Of a DNA stretch of 64,000 nucleotides, positions 12,701 through 24,302 are shown in pieces. The notes under the pieces were generated by a model. The model saw only the letters and a list, made by a program, of their open reading frames with translations, did not search any database and was not told the origin of the DNA. The stretch is from Tanytarsus gracilentus (taxonomy: Eukaryota; Arthropoda; Insecta; Diptera; Chironomidae). Where the stretch lies: the NCBI GenBank assembly GCA_038502055.1, contig JAXRKN010000036.1, positions 3,286,001 to 3,350,000 on the forward strand, in the 5' to 3' direction. The position numbers and the translations under genes were made by a program. Every line of letters begins with the position of its first letter. Within the stretch, counting starts at the first letter, position 1.

Positions 12701-15700
12701 GACTTCTCATTATTTTATGGACTCTCCGCTTTAGTTCTCATCCGTTTTTTTCTCTCATTATTATCTTCAACGCTCACGACAGCGAAATATTTTAAATTCA
12801 CAGCAGCTATCAACAGTTCACACACGTAGATGCGTGCTGACACCTCTTGTAGATCGACATCATTAAAGGAGATAATTGAATCCGCAAATATTTAGCGGGA
12901 AATCTAATATGATTCGATTTCGAGCAGTCACCGGGGTGATTGACAATGAGAGAGAAAAAAATTCCACAACAATCGAGTTTTTGTAAGTCAATAGATGGTC
13001 ATGTCAGTAACCTCTCCATACGTATTCAAGAATAAATATTGTGATGTGGTACTGTCATCATACTGCGACTGCGACTCATTTCCTACCGCATGACATTCGT
13101 TCATATCCTTTCGCATTGGTTGTAATATATTACAGCATCGTGCACACTTTTCTACGCTTTTATTACTCCACAATCAATCATGCATGAAGTTGAATTGAAT
13201 TTTTTCAAGAGCTCAAAAGCTTCCTACAATTTTTCGATTAATAAATATTTTAAACAAATAAATCGAGTGACATTCGTTGAAAGCTTTTTGATTTCCCGTT
13301 ATTGAAAAGCTTTAAAAATAAATTTTAATAAATCTTCTACATTTTAATTATGATGACCTCAATTAAACATGAGCACAAAGAGGGATGATACACACGAGTG
13401 AATAAATTCGATTTTAATATCACATGTGGATTTGCATCCCTCTCATCTGCCGTTTCTCATTTAAAACACACAAAAACCCCTCACGCCATGCTGTGGGCTT
13501 AAAATATTTTAAATATACCTCGCATTTGATTTATGTGCTTTAGATATGGTTTCATAAGGCACATATGCCATAAATCATAGCGTGAGATGAAGGCGAAAAA
13601 TTTGCCGAAGAAAAAACAAATTAAATTCTGATGTGAATTCGAAATTATGAGCACGTAAAAATAATGCGGCGGTAAATCGAGAGAATTTTCTGATTTTGGG
13701 AAGGATATTGTGGAGTGTGGAAGGAAAAATTATTTGCAATGATGGATGGAAATTTGAAATTTAAAAAATATTTTTAAATCGATCAAAAAGAAATCTTTTA
13801 TTCATTGATGGAGATCCGAAGGCGTTTGGGTGCCCAATGGAGGATGCGAACAAGATTGAATTGTAATCAATTATTTCTGACAGACTTGGCACAGCTCTCT
13901 GAAGGAGAAATTATTCAATGATCTCATTTCCTTCTACACACTTTCTGATTGTAATATAATCTGGATTAATTTTCTCAATGAGGCGTGGAGGCGGAAAAAT
14001 CTCAACTCTTGAGATAATCCGTTTGTTACTAAAATTTATTTCCTGTTTACCATTTTTTTGGCAAGATGAAAATCACAAATCTAATTGAATGAGATAAAAT
14101 TCATGATGGGACATGATTCGAATGCTGAAAGCTTTTGCGTAGTTTTACGAGAAATATGCATGTCTATCTGTTATTGGAAAGTCGTATGTTACTCATCCTC
14201 ATTTTGCTCACGCGTGAAAATGTTTTTGTTGTTGACAAAAAATGAAATTTGTTAACTTTTTTGTCTGCCATGAAACTCAATTAAAAATTCAAATTTATAA
14301 ATTTCCGTTAAATTTTGTGACATGATTTATTTTTTCACCCCTCTTCTGCTCATCACAAAGAAAATTAACCTTCAGCCACCTTTTCGCTCTCTTCTTTCTT
14401 CATTAAGTTATCTCTGAAATGTTGTCTTAGTCCCTTCTATTTTTTGACACACACAAAAAGAACATCAACATCTTGTTTGCCATGACAATCTGATATTACT
14501 CAAGCTCATAATACGCAGTAGGAGAAAATTAAAAGCTTTCACGCCTCTTCACTTCAACCCCGTTTAACGTTTGTTGGAGCAAGTTTGCGTGCGGGCTCTC
14601 CGACAGCGTGTTTTAATAAACTTTGAATAACTTCTTCACTTACGCAAAAAAAGGAGAAGAAGTAAAGCCGATAAAATCCTACCTACTGTTTTCTACACGT
14701 TTGTGCTTTTCGCACGCATTATTTACTTGTTTCTTATGAAGAAATAAAAGTTTCAAGGGGCACAAAACTCTGATTAATTTTTAAAATAATTAAATTTAAT
14801 GTTTTAAATTAATTTTAACTAGACTTAACCCAAAGTTTTTTGCCCGCACAAAAAAAATCTCATTCGGCATGCTAGAAACAATAAAGTCTTGTTCATAAAT
14901 GCCGGGGCAGTTTTAATCGTAAGGCAAGAAAATGGGTTTCAATATTGTTTAATCTCAGCTGCTTAGCTGGCATCTGTAGCTTATTTTCTTTTGTACTCTT
15001 TCAGCTTTTATACATTGCTGATGTTGTATTATATCTTGTAATATTATAATCAGCTAAAAATTCTTCTCTTCTCTATTATCCGTTTTTTTTCTTGCTTGCG
15101 AACGAGCACTGCATACCAATTGATTAAATTGTACAATGAAAACTTATTTGAATATTCGGAGTGTTCGAAATTTTGTCTTTTGTTGAAAATCAATGGAAGG
15201 TAGTCAGTTTTTGTAAGAGATGAGACGATGCTTGAATGTTTAAGAAGGAGCTTCTGGGTGATTTTGAAATCTAAAGAAAATACTAAATAGTTTTCTGGTT
15301 GAGGAAGGAGTGGAAAATTTTTATGAAGAACTTTTTGGTTTTTTATATAATGAAAACATTGTGAGTAGTTGTACTTTTATAATGTTCATAATTTATTTAA
15401 AATCTAATACCAGAGTTTTAAATCCCTTGAATTTTAATATAAATTCCATTAAAAATGTCTTTGTCGTAAAATATCTCAAATTTCTCCTTGAACATATTTT
15501 TTCCTTAAACGATACAAAGAAACTCTCTAAATCCCACTATCATCCTCGTTACAGCAATATCACACAATAGTTTCTTCTTACTTTCAACTCATTTTCTCCT
15601 CCATTACAGTGCAAGATAACAAAAGGCATTATGAGAGGAAATGACGCTGAAAAGGAGTAAATTAAAATCGGATGAAGGAAGGATCAGGAAGAAAAACCTT

Positions 15701-18700
15701 TTTCTTATCTCATCGTCTCCACTTCGAATTTTATGCAGCAATGAAAAAAAATTAGGGTGAAAATTAATTACGAAATTTATTGGAGTAAATTTTTTGTGAG
15801 TGCAACGAACGATAAAAATCGTAAATTAAGTCCTTTTTTGGTCGCCACTCAAGCGAACGAGTTAAGGTCATTATCCGGGCGTTCAACATCAAAGAGGCTG
15901 CAATGGTATGTACATCGACAATTACAAATTTCATTTTTCTCTTGCTTGCTCAACAATTAAATTGCAAATGGTTTAAAAAGGGGCGAGAGAGAAATTGCAA
16001 ATTTAATATACAAATCACCACAGATTGCAGCTAGATTAGAGCGCACTGCTCTGTGTTTGGATAGAGACACGGTTGAAAGGAAGAGTCGAGTGTGAGGCAG
16101 GCTATGCGAAAGAGGTAGCATAGCGAATTGCTTTATACGGGTAAAATCTATTTTGCATGCGATGCTGCAGCTTTGGATAACATAAATCGCATCGTCAATT
16201 TTCTCCCTCGATTTCCATTCTTTCGGAATGTTCTATGCGAGGTTTCACATTTTGAATCATTCCTGGAATTTTTATTAATTTTTTTATTCGATTTTTAAAA
16301 AATCTAAAAATATTTTCTGACTTTTAAAAAAATATCATGAAATCCCCTGGAATTTTATTCGACTTCAATGCTCACATGAAAATTTAAATAACATAAATCA
16401 GCATAAAATTCTATTAATAGGCAAACGAAGAGAGTTAAGTTGGGATCACTCTTAGCATCTCTCAGATGTTCTCTCGTGCATGCATAAAATTATTGTGAAA
16501 TTATGCACATAAATCTACTGCAAGCAGGAAGATGAGCATTTTGGAGTTAAAAGGAAAAGTTTTGTTGCAATTTTGAGAAAAAACTTTTTCAGTTTATAAA
16601 ATATTTTCTCGAGTGTGGCTTGTGGCTGATAAGAAAACTCGCAATTATTATTGAGCAATTTTGAGTTTTGAGAAACTCCTCGAGGTGATTAAAGTTTGAG
16701 AAGCTTTTTACCGCGTGTTCGTTCTATTTTTTTATTGTCGAGTGCAATTATCTCTAATTGGCCGACACTTTGCTGCAGCATATGGAATTTAATTGGTATT
16801 TTATGCGCCTTTAATGGATTGCATTGCAACCTGATTGATGTCTATAAAGAAGCATCTAAATTGCACTTTTCATCTCAGCCACAAATTTCATCAGTTGAAA
16901 TTAAAAAAAATAAAGAATTGATTTTTTTAGTGAGCTTCCTCTCACTTTGCCCAAATGAGGCAAGCGAAGCATCTCAAAATCAAATTAGAAAATTTCTTCT
17001 CTTTCTAAGCGCGATGACCTCAATAAATTTCACTCATAAAAAAATTGAATTCTAAAAAAATTCCTCTTCTCATCTTTTATGATCGCATTTCTATATATTA
17101 ATTAGCAATCATGGTGCTAAAAGCATGAAGACATGCTAATAAACTTGTAGAGTAACAACTTGATTAGAGATTATGAAGAATCTCTCCATAGATTAGCTAA
17201 TTCAATTTACAACATCCATAAGAATCACAGTTTTGTGAATGTCCATTAAGATCAAAGCGAAGTGTCATTCGTGGAATTTTTTTCTTTGGTTTTGCTGATC
17301 GAAAAGTGTGAAATCGATCAATTAATTCGTTAACATGTGAAATTAGAACTTCTTAATAAAAACGTGAAAATTTAACGGTTTTATAAATTTCAAATTTTTA
17401 GTGTAATTTAATTTGCAAAATAAATTAAGTTCAGGATTTCAGTCGCAATCCGAATATTCATCAAAATTTACGTTTCAAAAATAAGCAAAGTCAAATTAAT
17501 TGGAAATTCCGAGAATAATTTAATTACTTTGATTGACTTCAACAAAACCGTCACGTCAGACTTTTTCTTGCTATGGAAATGCAAATCATCTCCTCGCTTT
17601 AATCCCACCATGGTTGTTGCAAGCTTCAACGACGAGATTCAAAATTGTGGGTGTAAATATCATAGAATGATAAATTTCACAGCATCAACTCGAACCCTTA
17701 AGTCAACATTATCACGAATATACGAAAGTTTGCTCACTAATTGAATTTCGCATAGATGAGGCTTTGGATCGTATGTGAACATTGTATGGGAGTCGGTGGG
17801 GCGGGACACATCGTCAGTAGAATTTTAAAATTTATTAATTTAAAATAAATTTAAATTGAATAAAAAAATTTCGCAGTGTCCCACCCTCGATTGTCTCCTA
17901 AACGAGAGCATTAGGCACATATTGTTGTGGATGCAGCTTCATCGCGACGATGCCCTTGGATACTATGCTGCATGTTTCCATTGCACACGATTCTCCTTCT
18001 ACGAAATGTACATTTGTGCAATAGATACTAGATGCAGAGCATAGGAGGAGAAGAAATTGAAGATAAGTCGAGCGACAGCAGGTTATGTTTATACTTGTTA
18101 TTCGTTAGTGCGCGCGAATGAGGGAGAGAGAGCCCCATAAATAAAGTTTAATGACCTAAACGCTCTCCAGCGTCTCATAACCATTTCGACTCGCTTATGC
18201 TTCATCTCGTTTCAATTTATGCTGTTGACTATTTTTTCTTCTCCTTTAGATATTCTATTTGCTGCTGCTTGTTGCCTTTTTCGCTAATTTTCATTCCTTC
18301 TCCTTCATCTGCCGTGATCTGTCGCTCTTATTCTCGGCGCGACTCGTGCACAAAGTTTCAATTGTTAGAGAATCTTTGCGGCATGCTCAAGAACTCGAGT
18401 GTCTTATTCATAAATAATCAAATTCACTCTCGTCGTGAGAGACATCCGAGTGTAGGTAGAATGACACACAGTTAGCGCAAAAAACTATTTTTGGTTAATT
18501 ATGTCAGAAAGAAATTTGGGTCATTCTTTTTTCGATGGTAAGAGCAAAGTGAAAGGCATCCAAAAATTTATCCCTCAGGTGATGCAATTACACAAATAAT
18601 AAAAAATCTTTTTTTGCATGTCCAAAATCAATAATTCTCTCGATGCAAAAAAAAGCATACAAAAGAAAAAAATAAATTAAGACACAAAAGTTAATGCTAT

Positions 18701-21700
18701 GTTGCACGATTCATTGCTATAAACATTGATCTTGAATCTCATAAACGTAAATTACAGAGCAATCAAGTGAATTTCTATCTCTTCGCTCTCGTTATCATTC
18801 GAGCATCTACCTGCAGAAATGTGGGATTGTTCTTAAGAGAAGTTCTGTGGATTAATTATTTTTTGAAAAAATTAAGTATTTTTTAGAATATTTTTCGTAA
18901 CTTTTAAACACACCCCATAAAGAACTTCTCCATCAAACATTAATTGAAGCCCACAAACCTTCGAAGCGTATAAGCATAAGAATCCAGTTATGCAATTTTT
19001 CGGATAATTTTTGCTCTTCCTCTTATCTGCCAAACTTCTCCAACCGAGGGAAAAAAATGAAAGAAGCGAGAAAATTTTTTTTATTGCACATCTCTTGCTC
19101 GCCTCTTATGAGGATTATGTCCGCTTTAATTTTACGATGAATTTATTAAAGAGCTCTTTTATGATCATATTCGGATTAATTGCCGGCTGAATGTGCAACG
19201 AGCGATTTTTATTCGTTTGAAGTCGAAAGTTGAGAAAGAATTTTTGAAGCATTTTCTTGGAATTTCAAACTTTATTGTGTAAATTTTTTAACCAATAATT
19301 AAAAAATAAAAATCTCACGAAAACAACCCTCGAAATACTTTTCCACATTCTTGCATGCCTTAATTGAGGTTAAATTCTTTAAAAGCACTTGCTTGAAGTG
19401 TAAATTAATATAAATGGCGCGTTTGGAGCCAGTAGCAATGCTCTTAAGGTTTAATTAAATAAAGTTCTCTCGCTACTGAAGCATTAAGATAAATCACCTT
19501 AGATACGTGGAGAGTAAACGAGGTAGAATCAATCTCCATTTCTAAGAACAACCGAGAGAAGTTGAAATAAAAGTTTATGGTTCGATTATGCTGCTTTTTT
19601 GCGCTTCTCCTTTTTTCCGATTATGATTGGCGATTGCTGATGGGTCAATGACCTGTTTTATAGTTTGTAAAGAAGGGGTTGTCTGTGGTGTTGAAATTTT
19701 TAATCATTTTTACCATATTTTTATAAGAAATTTAATTTTTTTAAATTAATTTTATGATTTTAAAATCACCCAAGTTTCGCACCCTTTTCTCTAAAAAATA
19801 CGAAATCATGTGAATGATAAAACTGAAGCCGACGAATGCTTTAATCAGAAGGTAATGAATATTCTAAAAGCAAGAGAAATTTCAATCTGAGAATTATGCA
19901 ACAAGGCGTATGTACATTAAATTAATGCATGTTCATAATTTATCCTTTTGTGATGCCACAATAATTTAGTTGCACATGTGAACTCGCTCACGTCCTCAAC
20001 CACAATTAAAATGAACTATTTTCTGGATATAGAACTAAGGAAATTATGAAACCGTTAAAAAAAATCAAAGTTACCAACAGCGTCCAAGAGTGGACGTGAT
20101 GCAATATCGAGTCGAGAAATTGTTTTATAAATATTTACAATTCGAGCGCATTCAAAACTCGTTTCTTCTCATCTCTCTGACGATGATCGTTATTATTATT
20201 GTGGGCATGGTAACATAAACCGAAACTGGAGTCAGTCAGAGCAAATTGTTATCCTTGACATTGAGAAACAGTGCGCGTGATAATGATGTAACGTGATCTC
20301 AATAAGAAATTTCTCGTAATTTTTTATTATAAAATTTAATTCGTCACAAACCATTAAAATTTCAACAAACTGAACAACAATAAAATTCTTTTGAGATTTC
20401 CCATAATATTTATACAAAAAAAAATAAATCGATGACTTCGCACAGTAGCGACAGAAAAGTCAACAATCATTATACAAATTGCACCAAATTAAATACCAAT
20501 AAATCATTTCTTGCCGCTCGAAGGCATAACAACTGATGTTTGTGTTTAGCATAATAGCCAGTGTGCGATGAGAGACAGGAAACTGAGAATAATTCGCAGC
20601 GCCAACACGTTGGCATTGAAAATTGATTCATCCCCGCCACCGCATCATCGCCGTCGATTCCACTTGCATTTTCATTTCACGTAATTGGATAAAGAATAAT
20701 TCTTTATGGTTTCTCTCTCTCTCGTGTGTGACTTCAATGTCAAGAACTCTCGCTTTCTTTGCACACTTTGTGTGTACGTTCTAGTCGTCACGATGATGAT
20801 AGTTTTATATGTTCTCGAGATTAATGCCTTCCTTATAAAATAATATGCGCCATCCTATACTTATTAGTTACCTACATACAGTGTACAGTGTTTAGAATAA
20901 CTGGAGTGGATATAAAGAAATCCAAGTCATTACGGTGAAATAGAACGAGGCGTTTTTATAGATTCTCAGAATTGAATTAAAATTTTATCTTTTCAAGAGA
21001 AGGAAACTTTTAATTTTTTTGAATTTTTTATATTCGTTAAATTTAAAAATATTTTATGGCCATCAACAATTACTTCTTCTTTTACCCATAGTCCAATTGC
21101 CATTTTTTCGCATGTTTATTTCATGATTGATAGCTACTCATATCACAGGATGTCATCAATTTAAATATATGTGAAGAGAGATGAGAAATATTAAGTTAAG
21201 ATGCATTTCAGTTTAAGACTTTAGAGTTGATAAATTATGAGCACACGGCAACGGAAAGTACACACACGAACCAAATAAATCTGAATTAGTGCGAGCATCA
21301 CTGGATTTTTCTCTGCCACATCAATCATATTTCGAATATATATTTTTAACGGCGTGCGAATTTTTCTCGCTCTGTCACGATTAAAGCGCTCAACCGACTG
21401 TGATGACAGTTCTATAAACGCCATCAGGGGGCAATTAGAATGATTTTTATTCTCTATTTTTTTTCGGATTATATTTCGCAATTTTAAAAGATCCGTTGCT
21501 TCTGTGTAAGAAATTCTCTTTCTCTTTGTCGGTGATGTAAAAGACAAAGACTTTTGACATAATCCAGTTCAAAATATCCGTCTTATGCAAATTCAGCTTC
21601 TCATTTTTATTCGAATCGAAACAAAAAAGAATTTACCGTTCTCGAGACATCCGTGTGTGTATGTGTTCGTCTTTTAGTGGCTACGGAAACGCATTTAAAC

Positions 21701-24281
21701 AAATCATGTAGATCATGTGCGGAAGAAAAGCGAGAGAATGGTTGAAAAGCCGAAAAAATGTGTTCCGGAGCATGTAATTAAAGAAACTGACTTGAAATAC
21801 AGCACTTTGTTGCTAATCGCTGAGTATGTGAAGTGGTTTAAGCTTCTGTCGATCGCTTTTGTTAACTTTTTTAATAACATAATGTTTTGAAAAGAAATTC
21901 AATTTTTTAAAAAATATTAAAATGTGTAAAAAATCAACTTGACCGTCTCATGTCAACAACCTCATTTGTGACAGGAAAAGACGAGCAAAAAAAATCGGCA
22001 AGCATCTCAATTAGGCTGCTTAGAGAAAGAGAATAGACTCACTCAAGAATGGAGCGATCATAATTAAGTAATTAATGCCATTCACAAGAGTAACCCCGAA
22101 GATGTCGATAACAGCGATGATTGTAGCAATAAACAATTCGCATGAAGCCGCTCATAAAAAATTAAAGTTGTTTTTTTCGGAGAGAAAATTAAAATGAGAA
22201 TTTTGCGGATTTCTTTGTTGCGGTTCATGAACTTGATGAGGGAATTGAACTTTTTTCAATCGGTATTTGCTGATTTTTTTTGGGATGGAAACAATTGAAA
22301 GAGCTTAAGGGAAAGGTTGAGAGAACAAAAGATTTTGAGACCGGAAAGTCGCAAAAAAATTTATAAGATTTTTTTAAATTTTCAGCTAGAGAAAATTTAA
22401 TTTAACGAAAATATTTTAAATTCCTTTAAGTGTCACTTCTTAATTCACTTTATGTCATTTAATCTAATTAACTTTTCTTATCTCTCATGTACATTAAATT
22501 TACTAATTTGTAGACTCAAGAGTGACGTGAAAACTTTTGAGCTGAAATTTTTCTCAACTCAAAGTTAAACAGAATTTTTCCCTTCTTAAATTATTCAATA
22601 CACTCCGCCAAAAAAAAGAGTCGAGGAACTTAATCGAGATTACTGTTACTTTCTGTACTTTTTTTTGTGAGAATTGAAAAAAAGCGAGCACTCTTCATAT
22701 TTCACACTTGAGACTCCATCGATATTGTTTACTTATCTCATTTTACATCGTTTTCAACTTCTTCTCGCTCTGGTGTGTCTTTGAACTTTTTACAACTCGA
22801 ATTTATTTCGGAAATTGAGGCGTCAAACAAAAAGAAAGAGAGAGAAAATGCCAATTGGCAATAAATCATTATGTGGAACACACGAAATGCACATGCTTTA
22901 TCCACATATCGAGAGCAAAGACTCTAAATCGAGAGTAAAATCACTCCGGGTGGGTCACATAACAATGCTCGAATAACAAGATTCCGATTGTCCGAACAAA
23001 AAATAATAATGAGAAAGAAATTTCTTCTTGGCAATCATTCGTGCAAGGGTTAGACACTGAGATATGAAAACTTTTATTTTTTAACAGCATTAAATGCCAG
23101 AGTGTCGCACCTCTTAACATCAAGAACTTATTAAATTTGGATTTATGTTTATTAATGTGCTTTGATGCTGCTTACGTTTGAAAATGAGCTTAATTAAAAC
23201 CATAAATGTCGGCGTGGACTTTTTATGTCGTGTCTGCACTTTAAGTTCTCTTTTTTTCGGCGTAATCAGCATGGAGATTTTTCTCAAAAAAAATCGTGTG
23301 AGCAAGTGAAATTTTTTCGTTCCCGATTTTGGCTGACGATGATCGTGATGAGGATGAAAAAAATTTATATATCGACCCAATTTCTCGAATTTATTCAATT
23401 GATCGTGGATAAACTGTTAGTTCATGTCGATCAACTTCCTTCCATGTCATTTTCTACTTCACGCCCGTCGTCTCGTCAACGACCCAATTAGATATTTTTG
23501 TGCGATGCTGACATGCCTCGATGGACACTAATTACATTTTATGTAAATAATTGTTTTCTTCCTAGCCACCGACGTGCAATGTGTGTCACACTTTGCATGT
23601 GATGATCTTGATTCGTTCGGATGATCTTTTTTGCTCTCTCTCTCACTCAAAAAAAACGTGAAGTGAAAATTGAACAGATTTGAAAAGAGTTTAATTGAAT
23701 AATTGAATGAGATCGCTTCCATGAAACTGTAAAATATCCAACAATTGAATCATATTTGCCGCTACACTCTTCATTGATTCTTCAATTTCATTGAATGAAA
23801 ATCGGAATTTCTTTTCGAGCGTTAAATCGATCGGGGTGAATTAGTCATATGCGAGTTTAAGAGGTATGACTTAAGCAATTGTGGAATTTCTCATGAACGT
23901 TTTTTTTCTGCAGAAATGAGATGTCAAAGTTTTATTCGTGACATTGAGTGAAAGGCCAACGATTTATTTATCGAGTGAGCGGCAAGGTGTGGAAACTTGA
24001 AATTTATTGTTTGAACTTTAAGGACATAAATTTTTACAATTTAAATCAATTTTCATGATAAAATAAATGTAAACTTTTAAAAATGATGTTCATCCTCATA
24101 ATTCACTGATTTACGATGCACTTTTAACGCCAACGATTTTTTTTTACGATTCACATTTTTGTGTCATTTTTATTGAGACATCACGTAAAATTTCCTTACC
24201 TGCTGTAACTGCTAAAATTAATGTTAATACTATCAGTGCTCCATGTTTGAGCTCTAGAAGGCCTGGATTCCTTCTAGTCAT
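2614..24281 (-). CDS. Tnc: Tenectin-like secreted VWC/mucin-like integrin ligand, complete coding gene (5 coding exons)
   Basis: Coding sequence is the minus-strand join of 24281-24200, 10411-10367, 10308-10108, 10047-9790 and 9731-2614. The lengths sum to 7704 nt, or 2567 residues plus stop. Every intron is GT-AG and phase 1 (58, 60, 58 and 13788 bp from 3' to 5'). Domain order by residue: signal peptide 1-27; VWC1 46-107; VWC2 134-195; VWC3 232-296; acidic P/T/S/E region about 300-1090; half VWC 1096-1131; second acidic region about 1135-2410; VWC5 2414-2472; half VWC 2511-2549; basic tail ending RRR. In Drosophila, Tenectin is an ecdysteroid-regulated extracellular matrix ligand of PS2 integrin, with VWC domains alternating with PTS-rich regions and dependence on RGD and RGD-like motifs. 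The same layout supports orthology. No canonical RGD is seen here; KGD (258-260) sits in VWC3. The start is chosen by signal-peptide quality. Other VWC mucin-like proteins remain possible but fit less well. [Confidence was missing from the original answer; the value here was supplied when mending the form, as the lowest of the five coding-exon values.]. Confidence 0.87.
3607..4640 (-). repeat. Tnc: TEK/ESEQ tandem array inside Tnc
   Basis: About 1 kb coding for more than 40 TEK motifs. Two alternating blocks, of the types PTEKPVESEQ (10 residues) and PTEKSEE or QTEKSEQ (7 residues), often combine into a 17-residue, 51-bp higher-order unit. All length changes stay in frame. The near-identical DNA units make this a likely site of copy-number variation and assembly error. 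The lysine-glutamate pattern makes it a highly charged, disordered segment with many Thr and Ser sites. Confidence 0.9.
7987..8496 (-). repeat. Tnc: 17-copy decapeptide array (TESPIEQPAD type) inside Tnc
   Basis: Exactly 510 bp, or 17 consecutive 30-bp units with no insertion or deletion. Each unit encodes TESP or TEAP followed by six variable residues, such as IEQPAD, IDHSVE or IDQSDK. The units are diverged at DNA level, so the array is old but the 10-residue period has been kept. It lies in the first acidic region, between VWC3 and the half VWC. Confidence 0.9.
9790..10047 (-). CDS. Tnc: Tnc coding exon 4: VWC2
   Basis: 258-nt exon, phase 1 on both sides. The acceptor is TTTTATAG before 10047 and the donor is G|GTAAAT after 9790. 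It encodes residues 110-196: a short Pro/Ser/Thr linker, then one complete VWC module with the pattern C-x(20)-CxxCxC, a central cysteine, and the CCP..YxC ending. It holds an NKT N-glycosylation sequon. Symmetrical 1-1 phase is typical of extracellular modules spread by exon shuffling. The flanking introns are only 58 and 60 bp. Confidence 0.92.
10108..10308 (-). CDS. Tnc: Tnc coding exon 3: VWC1
   Basis: 201-nt exon, phase 1-1. The acceptor is TTTTTTAG before 10308 and the donor is G|GTGAGG after 10108. It encodes residues 43-110, which are almost exactly one VWC module (Cys46 to Cys107) with an NCT sequon at residue 67 and the CCPVITC ending. An alternative acceptor two bases downstream (AGAG) would break the frame with exon 2, so the first AG is used. 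Confidence 0.92.
10367..10411 (-). CDS. Tnc: Tnc coding exon 2: short linker after the signal peptide
   Basis: 45-nt exon too short to stand out as an open frame. The acceptor CTCCATTGCAG precedes 10411 and the donor G|GTGAGT follows 10367. Phase 1 on both sides gives residues 28-43 (A-PVFEEQTALEVYDD-E), an acidic spacer between the signal peptide and VWC1. The join to both neighbours is in frame, which is the main support. Confidence 0.88.
11635..12484 (+). mobile_element. 5'-truncated Jockey-like non-LTR retrotransposon, 3' end
   Basis: Contains the C-terminal part of a reverse transcriptase frame, about 215 bp after its stop, a hairpin (TTTCGTGCA/TGCACGCGAAA, 12422-12450) and a terminal (TAAA)n tail at about 12456-12480. 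It lies inside the Tnc intron in the opposite orientation. 5' truncation and a simple A-rich tail are normal for target-primed insertions. No convincing target-site duplication was found, so the left edge is approximate. Confidence 0.85.
11647..12239 (+). pseudogene. Reverse transcriptase C-terminal remnant of the non-LTR element
   Basis: An open frame from 11694 to the stop at 12239 encodes LGFVIRNSKDF, then YCSFVRSSLEYASNVWAP, QLERVQHKFLRF, and a tail containing LQPLELRR and a TSIDRLMSNFN ending. These are the usual landmarks after the catalytic palm of Jockey-type reverse transcriptases. Upstream, 11647-11696 continues the similarity in another frame (VLTDSNITLHSSHLYKN), which implies a frameshift near 11697. 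The catalytic FADD region and everything 5' of it are missing, so the copy is dead. Confidence 0.85.
17795..17888. repeat. Hairpin element of the GGGTGGACACT family, copy 1
   Basis: Left end GGTGGGGCGGGACAC (17795-17809) and right end AGTGTCCCACCCTC (17875-17888) are imperfect inverted copies around an AT-rich core of about 65 bp. Confidence 0.5.
19642..19654. promoter_or_regulatory. Ecdysone-response-element-like inverted repeat (IR1) in a Tnc intron
   Basis: GGGTCA-A-TGACCT is an inverted repeat of the nuclear-receptor half site with a one-base spacer, the arrangement bound by EcR/USP. It differs from the perfect palindrome AGGTCA-n-TGACCT at one base. It lies in the 13.8-kb intron between the signal-peptide exon and exon 2. 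Drosophila Tenectin is ecdysteroid regulated, so the site is a plausible enhancer element; activity is inferred. Confidence 0.4.
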
Positions 24282-24302
24282 TCTGCTGCTCGTTCGTTTA
24301 AT
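24200..24302 (-). CDS. Tnc: Tnc coding exon 1: start codon and signal peptide
   Basis: The exon begins at 24302 after a long pyrimidine tract ending TCTCTCGCAG. It has 21 nt of 5' UTR, the ATG at 24281-24279, and ends at 24200 with donor G|GTAAGG. It encodes MTRRNPGLLELKHG, a hydrophobic core ALIVLTLILAV, and TA, followed in the next exon by A-PVFEE: a standard type I signal peptide, cleaved probably near residues 27-29. The one-base overhang fits exon 2 exactly. The strong acceptor upstream of the ATG means a separate 5' non-coding exon exists. Confidence 0.87.

Larger units (their letters stand above)
10412..24199 (-). other. Tnc intron 2 (13.8 kb)
   Basis: Bounded by donor G|GTAAGG (24199) and acceptor TTGCAG (10412). 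It holds the non-LTR remnant (11635-12484), hairpin element copy 1 (17795-17888) and the IR1 palindrome at 19642. Otherwise it is AT-rich with many CTCTCT and GAGAGA patches. Open frames here are short, start-poor and have no recognisable domain. Confidence 0.8.

Noticed and set aside
21221..21547. 108-residue minus-strand frame with a basic N-terminus
   Set aside because: Non-ATG start and no conserved motif; treated as chance.
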